Source: Allantophomopsis cytisporea
Taxonomy: Eukaryota; Ascomycota; Leotiomycetes; Phacidiales; Phacidiaceae
NCBI GenBank assembly: GCA_024752435.1
Contig: CP103025.1
Coordinates: 868,001 to 932,000, forward strand
Direction of reading: 5' to 3'
Length of the DNA: 64,000 nt
Shown here: positions 23,220 to 34,900 of the stretch, one piece after another
Layout of the letters: each line of letters begins with the position of its first letter
Numbering within the stretch: position 1 is the first letter of the stretch
Notes under the pieces: generated by a model
Databases searched by the model: none
Told to the model about the DNA's origin: nothing
Seen by the model: only the letters and a program-made list of their open reading frames with translations
Translations under genes and position numbers: made by a program

Positions 23220-23911
23220 TCAAATGCCACCAGGAACGCCCCAGTTCTCCCCAACACGCCTCATATCCTCAGCAAACCTCCTGCTACCGATCCGCTTGCC
23301 GCCCCTACCCCCAATGGGTGTATGCTCGTCAGGATCGTAGAATGGGTTTTGTAGCAGCCTGATATATGCCGCATGCATAGCCTTCCAAACGCTCTTGAGC
23401 TCGCCCTCCCGAAGTCCTTGCACGGATTGTCGATCAGCTTGCGCCGGGATTCGTCGGCCACGGGAGTCGATGATGCAGACGAATTTCGTACCTGTGCCAG
23501 CCATCAGTGTCATATTCACCCGAGCAAGAAGCTGCGTGGAGAGTCAGGTGATGAGGGACGAAATAGCTTACCTGTGTTGCATTCAAAGCCCCAAACGCTA
23601 ATCCGCTCGTCGATGGCATGCAGCAGGCCCAGATCACCAGACAATCCCGTGCCAGATGTCTTCTCCTTCCCACGGACCTCGAAGACGTCCAGACTGCTGC
23701 TCAACATGAGCGAGAACTGCAGCGGTGTGCGTATCGGGGCATGCTTGTGGGCTGCGGGGTCGTACGAGGGGAAGATGGAGATGTGTAGGGGGTTGTTCTA
23801 TTGCTGTCAGCTTGGGAACCTCCCTGTAGGAGTCCAGCTGCCGGGAGAGCGCCGAGATAAACTCACATTCTTGCCTATAACGCCTAGGCAGGCTATCGAG
23901 GGGGCAGACAT
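23220..23911 (-). CDS. TRAPP complex sedlin-like subunit (TRAPPC2L/Tca17)
   Basis: Three exons, 23911-23867, 23797-23572 and 23491-23220, encode 180 residues. TRAPPC2L/Tca17 is a small longin-fold subunit of the TRAPP Rab-GEF complexes at the Golgi. The N-terminus MSAPSIACLGVIGKNNNPLH matches the IAVIGKENYPLYI pattern of the family. LMLSSSLDVFE corresponds to the HTSLDVV block. The second splice yields FECNTGTKFVCIID, which aligns with the conserved YVTNSKVKFVMVVD strand. This decided the acceptor: an open frame continues 28 bases upstream of it, but only GGCACAG at 23492 gives the right frame, and it has a CTGAT branch site. The C-terminus (YIRLLQNPFYDPDEHTPI...SRRFAEDMRRV) matches the NPFY and terminal helix of the family, with a Gly-rich insertion. 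Confidence 0.88.
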
Positions 23912-25229
23912 TATTTTTGTGTGTGATGTTGTGGGAGAGCGGTGATGGTGTCAACGTGGTTGGTGTTCGCGAGGCTGAAGGCGGTGGGGTAGCGAGGCTG
24001 TGGGGAATTGTATGGGGTTTGGGTTGCTTGGCGAGATCCAAGGTCAATTACTGTGGATCGTCTCTACTGATGCACCAGAAAATGTCTTCCTTCAAGTAAT
24101 CGTTTGATCAATAGGTTTTGGTACTTTTGATTTCTATTGTTGACAATCCCTCGTTGCATATATAGCACGTTGGAATGAGGAGCATTGGAATTATGGTTTA
24201 CCAACTAAACCAGGATTAGAGCTCTTGAAATTGACTAAAAATCAATAGTTGATAAAACGGGGATAAAACACCCCAAAAGCTCAAGGATTAGGAGAAAGGC
24301 TGTCCTCTATCAAAAACTATCAATACTATTAATATATAGTTCTACTTCGATCGTCAATATCAACAAAATGTTAGCTATAGTCATCGGTATTAGTTGATTA
24401 TAGCATATCATCTGATAGCAGGTACATATTCAAGTAATACTGCGATTTTAGATTGCACGATAAATTTATTGAAATATAGAAACCAAAGACATGTTAAGAC
24501 TTATGAAGTGAACCTTTTCTAACACTAGTCAGATGAATGATGGTACACAAAATGGAAATCGGGACACAAAAATGATACATTTCTCGTCCCAGAGCAAGTA
24601 TCAGATCCCCTTGTTAGTCTACGGCACGGCCATTGAATGACACTATTTCAGAACGGTGGTAGCATTTAAGCAGCAACTCTCTCACTTACAGAAGCAGAAC
24701 TACAAATATAATGATTCACAGAGTCTCTGAGAGGTACATGACAAAAACAACATAAGAACTCATTATTACAATAGAAGCAATTTGTATGTCCCAACATTTT
24801 CTTGTAAGGACCAGCCGGTCTGAGGAATAAATGACATCACCTTCATTCTTGATGCTTATTGCAAAAAAACTAAGACACTTCTCAGAAGATATTGATGATA
24901 TAGTTATGTACGAGTAAAACACATCGTTTTGTTGCCTTTGTTCCTAGAGGCGTTATGGTGGCTGCTCGTTCATACTGAAAGATAGGCGGCCGCTTGATAG
25001 ACGGGCTACTTAGTTCGATGCTGTCATCACCTCACAATTTACATAAGGTACTTCTGTGGACAGATAGCTTTACGATGGATCAAACAGTCCCATATCTACT
25101 AATTGAGAGCTGACTAGATTGCTCTCCTCCAACTTCTCTATCTTAACTTTTTCATCATCATTTCAATCTAGAAAGTCTCGATTTAACATTTCCTTCAAGT
25201 GGCTTGCATCACCGTTTCGATCACTGAGC
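23912..25229. other. AT-rich intergenic region between divergent genes
   Basis: About 1.3 kb. The half near TRAPPC2L is G-rich, and from about 24050 to 25100 it becomes strongly AT-rich with no coding signal. Both flanking genes start from its edges. I see no element ends or RNA genes. Confidence 0.55.
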
Positions 25230-26866
25230 ATGGTTCATCATGGAGCTGACGAGACATCACCACTTCTGGAGGGTGAATCTCGAAAGGTGAGTAACTCTGA
25301 CTTGTGCAATAGGATTATACTAAAATTTGTTTCAGCTGGTAGAGTTTAAAGACTCTGACAATGAAAACCCAAGAACTTGGGGGAAATGGAAGAAGCTATC
25401 CAACATCTCCGTCATAGCTATGATGTCTAGTAGGTTTATGGTAGCAGATTTCCCCAGAAAGTGCTCATGGTTGAATAGTTTTAAGTCCGTTGGCATCTTC
25501 CATGTTTGCTCCTGGAATCAAAGAGATTTCAGAAGCTCTTGACACAAACGAACGCGCCATCATTGCGTGCCAAAGCGGTTATGTCATAATGTTGGGAATT
25601 GGACCGTTGATTCTTGCTCCTCTTTCAGAAACCTTTGGCAGAAAGGTACTCTATCTTGTATGCTTCAGTGTTTTCACGCTTCTTCAAATCCCAACGGCCT
25701 TAGCTCCAAACGTGGAAACATTGATTGCTATGAGAACAATCACTGGATTCTTCGGAAGTGTTTCCATTGCGAATGGTGGCGGCACGATTAGTGATCTTTG
25801 TAAGCTATAGACTTTCCGCTCCACTCAAACAATTTAGACTAATACTGGAAGACCATCCAAGTGAACGAGCTACAATTTTTGGAATTTATCTCCTTGGAGT
25901 GTTGTTGGGACCGGTAAGTGTACATGAGTAACGACCTCAACTTTGCGCTAATTTTTGTAATAGTCTCTTGGACCTCTTCTCGGAGGTATTATTATAACAT
26001 TCCTCAATTGGCAGTGGATCTTCTGGATACTAGGTATAATCAGTCTTTTCAATACCGTCATGGCCTATTTTTTCCTTCAGGAGACATATGCTCCAATTCT
26101 TCTCTCACGCAAGAAGCAGAAGCTCGAGAGAGATGAAGGGGAAAACACGTATTACTACAATGGCGAAGATGATCGTCCACTCAGTTCAAAACTGTTACAG
26201 TCAATTCAACGTCCAATGAAGATCCTTTTTACTCAACCAATAGTTATGACCATGGCCAGCTACCAAGCATTGATTTTTGCTACGACATACAGTCTGTACA
26301 CGCAAATGCAGAGTATCTATGGTGAAGGTTATGGTTTCAGTACACTTCAAGTTGGCCTCCTTTATCTCTTTCCTGGAGCAGGATTCCTGATCGCAGTATG
26401 GTTTCTTGTCCCGCGTATTGATACGATTTACAACATGCTCACGAAGCGCAACAACGGCGAATCTCGTCCAGAGTTTCGACTACCATTGGCAAACATTGGA
26501 TCTGTTCTTCTACCCGTATCTCTATTCTGGTTTGCATGGACAGTTCAATATCACGTTCACTGGGCTATCACAATTAGCAGCACGTTTTTCTATGGCATAG
26601 GCCAGGTAGCCATTTTCAACTGCGTACAAAACTACTACATCGATGCCTTCGAGAAGTATGCTGCCTCAGCTATTGCTGCTGGAGCCTTCTTCAGATCCCT
26701 GGTTGGAGGAATTGTACCACTGTTGGTTCCAGGGATGCTAGAAAGACTGGACGTTGGCTGGGGAATGTCCGTCTTCGCCTTCCTCAGTCTTCTGCTTGCC
26801 CCCAGTCCAATCCTCTTCTGGTACGTTGGACCATATTTGAGAGAACGCTTCGCAATTGAGTTGTGA
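25230..26866 (+). CDS. MFS transporter, drug:H+ antiporter (DHA1) type
   Basis: Five exons, 25230-25286, 25336-25429, 25479-25799, 25852-25913 and 25964-26866, encode 478 residues. The introns are 49, 49, 52 and 50 bases. The sequence shows a 12-helix major facilitator: a short N-terminus, NPRTWGKWKK before helix 1, LSPLASSMFAPGIKEI in helix 1, the motif-A-like loop PLSETFGRK between helices 2 and 3, and the antiporter motif C GVLLGPSLGPLLGG in helix 5. A long central loop near KKQKLERDEGENTYYYNG separates the halves. Motif C marks drug:H+ antiporters, so export of small toxic or secondary compounds across the plasma membrane is the likely role; the substrate is unknown. In the third intron, ACTAAT lies only about 10 bases before the acceptor, but it is the only acceptor that yields the family sequence HPSERATIFGIYLLG. 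No biosynthetic gene cluster flanks it. Confidence 0.88.
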
Positions 26867-28245
26867 GGTGAAGAGCATTGCACATACAGATTGGGACATT
26901 TCGTAGATCGTTTTTAGATCAGACGGCGTTGAGAGAGGACTGCATCATGAGAATAAGCATTTATGGCATATACATATCACTTGCAGCAACGCGATCTGCA
27001 TGCGCGGGAATGTAACGATGTACATACCTTGAACCTCGAGGAAGTTCGGGTACGATAGACAGGGGTAGAAACTGGCATCTTGGAAGTAGCCCGCAGTATC
27101 ACAACACCAAATCACAGGTATCACTGCGTCCGTAATCTCGGCATATAATCGGTATATAGACTATCTTCAGCAAAAAGGAATATACTCCGAGAGTGACATA
27201 TTGAAATCTCGGGCATCAAACATGACCCGGAGGCATCCCACGTTCCCCCAAAAAAGTCACAATGCAATAAAGCGCACACACAAACCTGGATAATTGCACA
27301 ATAACAACCGCACAAGTAACAAGTCCCTCCCAACCATCGGCCACCCCGAACCGAGCCAAACCATATCACCCCCATCACAGCGCCCAGAACTCCAGAATCA
27401 AAAGGCCAGAAGCAAAAACCCAAAAGCCAAGAAAGCTTACCTTACCTTCTCCCAGGAACAGCCCAATCCCGTACCACGGTACCGCGCAGAACAACGCGCC
27501 CTAGCCCTCGAAAATCTCGCTCGCTCGCTCGCTCGCAAGTGCGGGGCGCGCCGACGGCGGGTACGGCGGGTGAGGCCGCAGATCGTGCCATGCATGTGCG
27601 CACCGCACAGCAAAGCCGGGGGGTGGTGCTTGGGTGGGATATATGCATCGGGTTGTGGGCACGCTCGTGGGCTCTAGACCACCGCGCTCTCTCTCCCCCG
27701 GCTGCTAGACGTGCTCCGTTCCTGGGCGGGGACGAGGATGCTTGGGCCGGGTGCGAGTGATTCAGGACGGCACGCCGGGCGACGGCGCTCTTTCCTTCTT
27801 GATGTTCCTTGTGCTCCGGGTGTGTGGGGTTAAGGGGGGAGATGGTGCGTTGTGCGTGGGTTTTGGGAGGTGGTGTTGTGTGGTCATCGGCTTGGTATGG
27901 TGGGGGTGGGATTTGTTGTGGGGATTGTCGGATTTGATGGGTTGGATGTGCCACTTTATCTTGCATGTAGTGGATTTGGATTTGGAATGGGTGGGGGACT
28001 GGCAGAGATGAGTGAGGCCTTTTATCTAACTGAGTTTGAGGTACCGGGTGGTTTTGTTAAGGGTTTGAGTTTTGATCTTCAGTCAATCAATTAGAAGAAA
28101 AACTCTCCAGAGTATAGGCTGTAGTCTTTCCTTGATTTCTAAAGGCTAATTCTAAACTAATACATATCTATATCTAGATCTAATTCTCGTATGTATCCAA
28201 CAAAATAATTATCTACAGGTTCCTCATGTCATTATATAATTTTAT
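26867..28245. other. Intergenic region with a GC-rich island
   Basis: Convergent 3' region of about 1.4 kb. From about 27470 to 27850 the base composition switches to strongly GC-rich, with CpG clusters and a (CTCG)n run near 27515, between AT-richer flanks. Several frames are open on both strands at once here, as expected from few AT-rich stops. None resembles a known protein. Confidence 0.5.
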
Positions 28246-29436
28246 TTAAACAGCAGCGCCAACAGTAGTGTTAGCGACCTGAGCCAAGTAGAGGTTCTTC
28301 TCGTTCAACAAGAAAATCTCACCGGCTGGACCAAGGACGAAGTTAGAGCTTCCTCCACTGACAGCAATCTTGCCAAGGAGAACGGCACCAGGACTCCAGA
28401 CATTGACACCATCACCGCAGCCTCCGTAGACGTTACCTTGGGTATCGACCTTGATACCATCTGGGATTCCAGTCTCTGGAAGCGCAAAGACTCTCTTGTT
28501 GGAGAGGAAAGGCGAGCCGTAGATGTACTGGACGTCATAGGCGTAGATGGTGCGTGGGTCAGTGAAGTCCGAGGTAGCATCTCCAGAGCCATCGGTCAAG
28601 TAGGCCGTCTTCTCGTCGGGGGAGAAAACGATGCCATTAGGGTGGCCGAGACCGTCGGCGACTACGCGGATGTCGCCAGTGTCAGGTACATAACGGTAGA
28701 CCTGAGCGGGCAACTGAGGGGCTGGACGGATGTCCTGGGTGTAGCCGTAGGGTGGATCAGTGAACCACAGAGCGCCATCGGCAGTTACGTGAATGTCGTT
28801 GAGAGAGTTGAAGGGCTTGCCGTAGTAGTTGTCAACAAGGGAGATTGTGTTGTATGGGTAAGAAGCGTTCATGTAGACGACTGCTCCGTTTTGGGTAAGA
28901 TCTCCCTGGCCAGTGAAAATGAGGCCATCCTTGTACTTGTAGCCTCCATTGGCAAGAATGATGGGCACTGGACCGGATGGAGTGATGGTCTCAGTGTACC
29001 AGGTTCCATTGCTCGCCTGGCTGACCTTGGTGATGATGATATCCTTATTGTCTGTCTCGCTGGAGTTGGTGATGGCGAACTGGTTGGAGGAAACGAAGAA
29101 GGTTGGTTCAGGCAGATCATCAATATAGATGGCAGCCTCATGGAACAAAGGAATGGAAGCATTGGTGACAAGCTCAGTGAAGGTTGGGTTGTCACCCAAG
29201 ATATTGGTGAAGTTGCTGTGATAGACCTGGAATGGTGCAGTGCTGTTGGTCTCATCAGCGAGGAAAGCCACCTCAGCTGCTGTCACATACTACTCATAAA
29301 TCAGCATTGATCTATGCAATCAAAAAGACAAGGACAGAAACATATAAAATATACTCACGTTGACAGAGCTAGAGTTCTGGGAGTATACAGCAGGCAAGAA
29401 TGCCATGGCGGCGACAGCTTTCTTCATATCCAACAT
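28246..29436 (-). CDS. Secreted lactonohydrolase / SMP-30-gluconolactonase-like protein
   Basis: Two exons, 29436-29359 and 29289-28246, encode 373 residues. A signal peptide (MLDMKKAVAAMAFLPAVYS) ends near residue 19, followed by many N-glycosylation sequons, so the protein is secreted. The body is a six-bladed SMP-30/gluconolactonase/LRE-like propeller. LNDIHVTADGALWFTDPPYGY and GLGHPNGIVFSPDEKTAYLTD are the two hallmark segments carrying metal-coordinating Asn and Asp residues, and IPDGIKVDTQGNVYGGCGDG follows. Relatives include the fungal lactonohydrolase that hydrolyses aldonate and pantoyl lactones with calcium; the true substrate here is not shown. Length fits fungal lactonohydrolases. 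Donor is GTGAGT and acceptor GAGTAG. The antisense frames beneath it are shadows. Confidence 0.9.
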
Positions 29437-31504
29437 CTTGACGGCTTTGGAGATTCACAAGATCTACGAAACGAAACAGAAACGAAAACAAGAGCAAGCA
29501 AAAGAGGTTTCCACAGCAAGCATTATATACCCCCAGCGATATCGCATTTGCAAGCCAAATAATCTCGACGATAAAAATCTCAGGTCACTGTTTGCTTGGC
29601 AGGAACATAACAAGGCCGGTTGCATCAATGCATCGAGCTACGACAAACCGGCCCCCTGCTATCTGCGCGCGCTGGCTGGCCCGGACCACACTTGTATCCA
29701 GACCTTACACACACTTCGTCTTTCTCTTTAATATGAAAGGGTCTCGGGCCAAGCACCTCGGCTCGAAACATCTCCTCACTCTTTTTGTTTATTCTCACCA
29801 GAAGTGTAAGTTCAAAAGAAATATTGTAAGACCTAGGTGTTGACTCGAATCGCTTCCAGAAACTGTGTAACCTCTCCTTAATAGCAAAATCATGCATCAT
29901 CGGATAAACCAGACACCCTTATTCGAGAGGAGATCCGCCACCGAATTCACAGATATTCGTAAATCGACAGCTGGATTCCGAAATCTGCAGCCTGAATGCC
30001 TGACGATGTGTATTTCGGCGGCTGACATGACCATATAGAGACGCAGAATCAGTATTTCCGCAGCCCCTCAATATCCGAAGATGTGAAAGAAGGGATTCGA
30101 TCCGAACAAACCACTTCTCAAAGTAATACATAGTAGTGCAGTGTACAAAAAGAGCCAGTGGAGCCCATCCCATCGACAAGGTTTTGATATCAAGGGCACT
30201 AGGCCGAATCCCAAGTGACACACAAAAACCAGCCAAACGAGAGGAAGATCGTTTGGCTCTCGCGACGGCATTCTCAATGAGGGACGAAGGGGCCCAAAAA
30301 AATATGCCTAGCGTTCCAGTTTCAGGAGGGGAGAGCGCCGTTCCCTTGGCACTGACGGGTGTTTAGCGGGAGGGGACATTGTCGTTGAGTCGAAAGATGC
30401 TTCATACTAGCTTGATGGTTCAGTCGCCGGCTCGGGTTTTGATGGAGTGCGCGTTTGGCTGGGCGAAAGTGCGCCCGAGACAGATATTTACATAAACGGG
30501 GTTTGGCACGGCACGTGATCACGGGAAGGATCAGATATGTCACTTTAGTGGATAGTTTAGTGGGATATTGTCTGCCTGTGGATGTTGATCTTTGGTAGTT
30601 GATTAGAGTTCGAATGTTGGGATGAGCCTTGTTTCTATCTTTTGCAAACGTTGTGGCTGTCCTGGTAGTCGGGACCCAAGGGGGGAAGGGAGTTGCTCCG
30701 GAGAAAATCTGATAAGCCTTATCCTCATCCCAAGATCCTTCTTCATATACGCGTACCCACGGACCGACCGAATCCTCACAAGCGCAGTGCCCAGCTATTT
30801 GTTCTGAGACCTGAACTACTTGTGATTCTTCTCAATCTCACTCACTGATAAGTAGGTGAATAGATTCGTGGAGGCTTTCACGCCAAGAATAAACCACCTT
30901 GGCATACTCCTTTGCGAAAGTAGGTATGGTCAACTCGGTCCTAAAAGGCCAGGAACCCATCAGACAAAATTTGCTCAGCTCTTCATTGATAGGCGATTTC
31001 GAAGCAATGCAGAATAATACAACCAGCTATTTGTGACTACTGATATCTTACATCTTTGTACTCCATGCGATGACAGGATCTAGTCCAGTTTTTTGACCAT
31101 GACATGATAAACTTGTAGAACGCCATCGCTATAGAGAACAGTAAAAAGATTAACAAAGAGAAAGAAATAATTATGAAAGGCCACATTAAGTGTGTAAGGA
31201 AATCCCCCACACGAAAGGAACAAAAACCAAGGAATAATTTCTGAAGGTTCAAACACTGAGATCCTTGAGATGAGCTGTACAGAGAACATGTTCCTTCAAC
31301 CAGAAGCCGTGAAGGTGTCAGAGAAACCCGAATAATCATGTACTTTTCGAGACGTTGGCAGCCGTTAGGTCTTCGAATTGAGATTTTTTTTTCCCGGCCT
31401 GCAGGTATGAGTATCGTTATGTCGAAAACAAAAAGGAGAGCCGTAATCATACATGTCGGATAAGGGGAAGTCATAAAACAAGGGGATGGGCGCAGAATAG
31501 ACGT
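29437..31504. other. Intergenic region between the lactonohydrolase gene and the Zn2Cys6 gene
   Basis: About 2.1 kb, holding the lactonohydrolase promoter and the 3' end of the Zn2Cys6 fusion gene. A 145-codon minus-strand frame from an ATG at 31474 contains one strongly hydrophobic stretch (WPFIIISFSLLIFLLFSIAM). It resembles no family, begins 31 bases after the stop of the fusion gene, and is probably its 3' untranslated region. No other feature is seen. Confidence 0.5.
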
Positions 31505-33858
31505 TCATCGGTGTTGGTAGATTTCGCGGATTGTAGAAGGTGGGTATCCAGTAAAGATGGTGTTTCGAGGCACATCCTACAAATGTCAGAATTCCAGCAA
31601 CAAAACTATCATCATTTTACTTACGCATTTTACAACGGAACCTGCCCCAACAGTACTTCCTCGATGAATGGTCACACCGGGCAAGATCGTGACATTCCCT
31701 CCAATGAAACAGTCCTCCTCAATGGTGATGGCTCTTCCATAAGCAGGTCCACGACTCCCAAGTCTCCTGACAGGATCAACCGGCAATGTAGTAGTGTATA
31801 TGTTGACATTTGGGCCTATCATGCAACGATCGCCGATCTTGACCTCAACACAATCAAGGATGGTACAGTTCTTTCCAATGCTCACATCTTGGCCAATAGA
31901 GATGTTGTAGCCATAATCGCAGTTGAAGGGTGCTTCAACCACAACATTTGTGCCGACTTTCCCAATGGGACTGTCCGCAGACACACTGGTTGGAGAGATA
32001 TTCACTTGATCTCGGGGCTGTAAGACATCGCGGAAAAGGCGAGCTCGCTCATCAGGGGAAACACCATTGTTTGGGTTCGTGCTGTTGTTGAATCTCCAGC
32101 AAGCACTGTTACAACGCTCCCGTTCCAAAACGAGCTCCTTGTCGAATGGGAAATAGTGTCTTCCCGTAAGCATCAGATCTTTCTGCGTTGTTGCGCGTGC
32201 TACGCTCGGCGCTGCGCTCGGTGCAGCGGTAGACAAAGCTAGTGCCTGTTGCGCTGCGACTTGGGGGTTCGACTGAGGCGTATGCGGAGAGTTGGTGTTT
32301 GGTTGATGGAGAATGCTGACATGAGAAGGGAGCCCATTCGACTGTGCTGACTGAGGAGTTGGGAGATCACTTTCATGTCGTGATTGGTCGTGCAACGGTT
32401 TGGAGTTATGATAGCCTTTCTGGGCATACGGACTTGCTGCACTGGTTGGAGTCGGAAACGAATATGCTGGAGTCGCCAATCTGCTCTCGGGACTCAGTGC
32501 TGACGCACTTGCTTGCGTAGATGCACTTGGCCTTTCATCATCCACATTGTAAGGTCTTCCATGCTGAGGGTCAACGCGGAGTGGCTGTTGGCCTCTGTAG
32601 CCTGGCAATGGTTCTCGTCGAGGCTGCGCGGGTGGCAGAGTTACTGGTGGATTTGATGTCGAGAGTGTGATGGGTGGATAAGTGGGCTGTTGCACCGAAT
32701 ATGAATTGGGCGCTGAATCATATCCGTCCTTCGATTGGAGAGGTACAGGAGCCTGTTTATCGGATGGTTTTGTCCAATTGCCTCGTGCTGGATATCCTGC
32801 GCAAACGAATCCTCCGCGCATACAGTTGTTGCCTGGCTGCATGTTAACAAAAAATGGTCAGTAAGTTTAAGGGAGTGTCACGCACATTCTGGACGCCCTT
32901 CATCACACTTCTTCTTTCTCCTTCTACACGTCATACAACCAGTCTTCGTTCTGTTGCTGAAGTTTCTCTTTCTCTTCTTCATGTCTGCCTGCATCTGCAC
33001 AGAATTCTGGTCTTGACCATATGCACTACCATATCCGCCATTTCTACTCTCATCATCACCGGGACTGTTCGTACCATATCCATTTTGAGAATGAGCACTG
33101 TGAGGTTCTCCATGGATCTCTCGTCGCAACGACTCTGACATGATCCGATCATCCGCCGAGTGTATGGATGGAGTTTGGGCGGAGTGGACAGAGTCATATG
33201 GTGAACGGTGTTGTTCCTGATTCGAGTGCGAAGACCATCCGTTCTGTGCGCTCTCCCGGGGTTCATTAGGTGCTGGTGTGTACTGTTGGGATGGACTATC
33301 GTAGTATTCCCGTCGGTCCGGGTAATGAGCTGGTCGCGTAGCCAATTCTCTATGCGATTCAGTGGGTGTTGATACATCAGGTTGAGGATTCCTGGGTGGA
33401 CTCCTTGGTAGACCGTGATTATGATATGGGTGCGGATTAGGTGGTTGTTTATCATCCGAGCCGGAACGCTTTCTCTTGTGTCGATTCTCAATCTCTGAGG
33501 CTGGGGTTGGTGCCTGCTCATGTCGTGGCGGTTGAGGATTCGAGTCACCTCCATGTTGAGGCTGACTTTGGTTCCAGTCTTCTCTCCCAGTATGAGTCGT
33601 CAGAGTCAACCGCTCTGGTCCGGGAGGACTGGCGCGTGTTTGGCCGTTGCCATTGCTGTTGCCGGTTTGTCCATTCTGTCCATTAGGTCGCTGCTCATCA
33701 GAGCCCTTTCTCTCCGAAATGCTTCCATTTACGACACTGGACCCTGCAGTACTCGCTGATTGCTCTCGGCCATTAACTGCAGTGAAACCAGATACTGGAG
33801 GCTCTGAATGCTGATCCCTGGGGGAACCCGAGTCGCTCAATGACTCAGACTTAGCCAT
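31505..33858 (-). CDS. Zn2Cys6 DNA-binding protein fused to a maltose-acetyltransferase-like domain
   Basis: Three exons, 33858-32886, 32832-31625 and 31576-31505, encode 750 residues. Residues 1-300 are disordered and rich in Ser, Pro, Gln and Asn. A complete Zn2Cys6 cluster is at 308-335, with Cys308, 311, 318, 325, 328 and 335 and spacing 2-6-6-2-6. Its fourth Cys codon is split by the first intron, and only the CCAG acceptor restores it, which fixes that junction. A second disordered Pro/Gln-rich part follows. From about 542 to the end lies a maltose O-acetyltransferase (Mac) segment, LTGRHYFPFDKELVLERERC, and left-handed-helix hexapeptide repeats, ending DVPRNTIFTGYPPSTIREI. A nuclear regulator is likely. 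In sugar acetyltransferases the catalytic His lies in IYTATHPIDP; here it reads IYTTTLPVDP, so acetyltransfer is doubtful. A fungal-specific TF (Fungal_trans) domain is absent. Confidence 0.9.
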
Positions 33859-34165
33859 CTGTGACTATGTAAATTGGCCTGCGGCTGTACTCCACCGATA
33901 ACCAAACAATGTATTCGCCGTGTGTTTCAGGCGTTAGGAGGAGTGAGCTATGAGTATATCGAATGTAAAGTTGACCTTTGTTTTTCGTCGTTTTTCTTTT
34001 TCCCTCTTTCCCTCACCAGGTACACTGAGCTATCCACGCGTTCAAAATAGATATCTCTCGTATAAGGTGGAATGTTTCTTATGACGGATCCCGGTTCTTC
34101 AGTGGCGGAAGAGCTCCTTACCGCGACGCCTTAATCTCCAAAGGGTTCCCGATGCGCTTAAATTG

Positions 34166-34623
34166 TCAGATGTGCAGTGTTTCGAAGGAATTCTTGGGTG
34201 TAAGTGTGTTCCCCGAGTCGTGGCTGGTCGTCCCTTGCTTCCGCTGCAGACCGCTGAAGATTCCCGACACAAAGTCCTCCAAGTATTTGGGATTGACGCG
34301 CACAATCTCCAAGTAGCTCTCACCCTGAGTGCTAACGACAGAGATTCGAGTAAGGATGTTGGGTTGTGAGACTGATTCGGTGGTGTCGTCGTCGGCGGGA
34401 TGTGTATGTAGCTAGCTACTCGAGATGTCGAGGATCTTTCAGCTATCTGTCTCTGTTTTTTTTCCTTTTGAAAACACCGCAGTAGCTCTTCACCCAAGGC
34501 TAGGTTGTTCAATCTCCCGAGAAGACGAATGAAGATTCTGGGCAAAAAGTCAAAGTTTCTGCGCGCCGATTGATATGCAAATAAGGTATTGGCGTCAAAT
34601 GGAACTTTTTGCGAAGCAGGCGT
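34166..34623 (-). CDS. Possible unassigned two-exon gene (partial, start not found)
   Basis: Two minus-strand stretches have protein-like composition and C/G-ending codons. The first (34623 to about 34478) reads VPFDANTLFAYQSARRNF and continues RIFIRLLGRLNNLALGEELL. The second (about 34393-34166) reads TQGESYLEIVRVNPKYLE, then DFVSGIFSGLQRKQ, and ends in a TGA. They lie in different frames. A 146-base intron (donor GTGTTT at 34477, acceptor GTTAG at 34332) would join them, as would an intron from GTGAAG to ATCAG. A TGA at 34626-34624 blocks the first frame, and the only nearby ATG (34627) is out of frame, so an upstream exon or a frameshift is needed. It sits 308 bases upstream of the Zn2Cys6 gene on the same strand. 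I do not recognise the family. Confidence 0.3.
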
Positions 34624-34874
34624 TCATTGCAGTTCACGACCGTTTTGCTCGCTCGCTCGCTCCCTCCACAACAACAGCGGAACCCCACCCGCGTTTTTTT
34701 CAATGCGACTTGCGTCTGACGTACTCTAATAGGTATGATGGATAGGTCTTTTTTTGGTTTTGTTTTGTTTTGATTTGGTTTGGTTTTTTGGAGGAGTTAT
34801 ATGTATTGGCAGTGATTGTAAAAAAGAAAAGATACTCTGTATTCCTGTGGATATTTCTTTGCTGACGAGTTCTC

Positions 34875-34900
34875 TTTTTCTTTTTTTTTTTTTTTTTTTT
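34875..34900. repeat. Poly-T tract
   Basis: Twenty consecutive T with a few more just upstream. On the minus strand it is poly-A within an A/G-rich leader-like region. It explains a Lys-rich spurious frame at 35181-34726. Confidence 0.85.

Noticed and set aside
23220..23519. TRAPPC2L exon 3 starting with VNMTLMAGTG
   Set aside because: That frame extends into the intron; the acceptor at 23492 restores the conserved NTGTKFVCIID strand.
27294..28011. Several overlapping frames on both strands in the GC-rich island
   Set aside because: GC-rich sequence lacks stop codons in all frames; none has a family resemblance or a good start context.
28438..29310. 290-codon plus-strand frame over the lactonohydrolase gene
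   Set aside because: It lies exactly antisense to a well-supported secreted protein with signal peptide and family motifs.
31037..31474. 145-codon minus-strand frame with a hydrophobic stretch
   Set aside because: It lies just after the stop of the Zn2Cys6 fusion gene on the same strand, is AT-rich, and recalls no family; probably 3' untranslated sequence.
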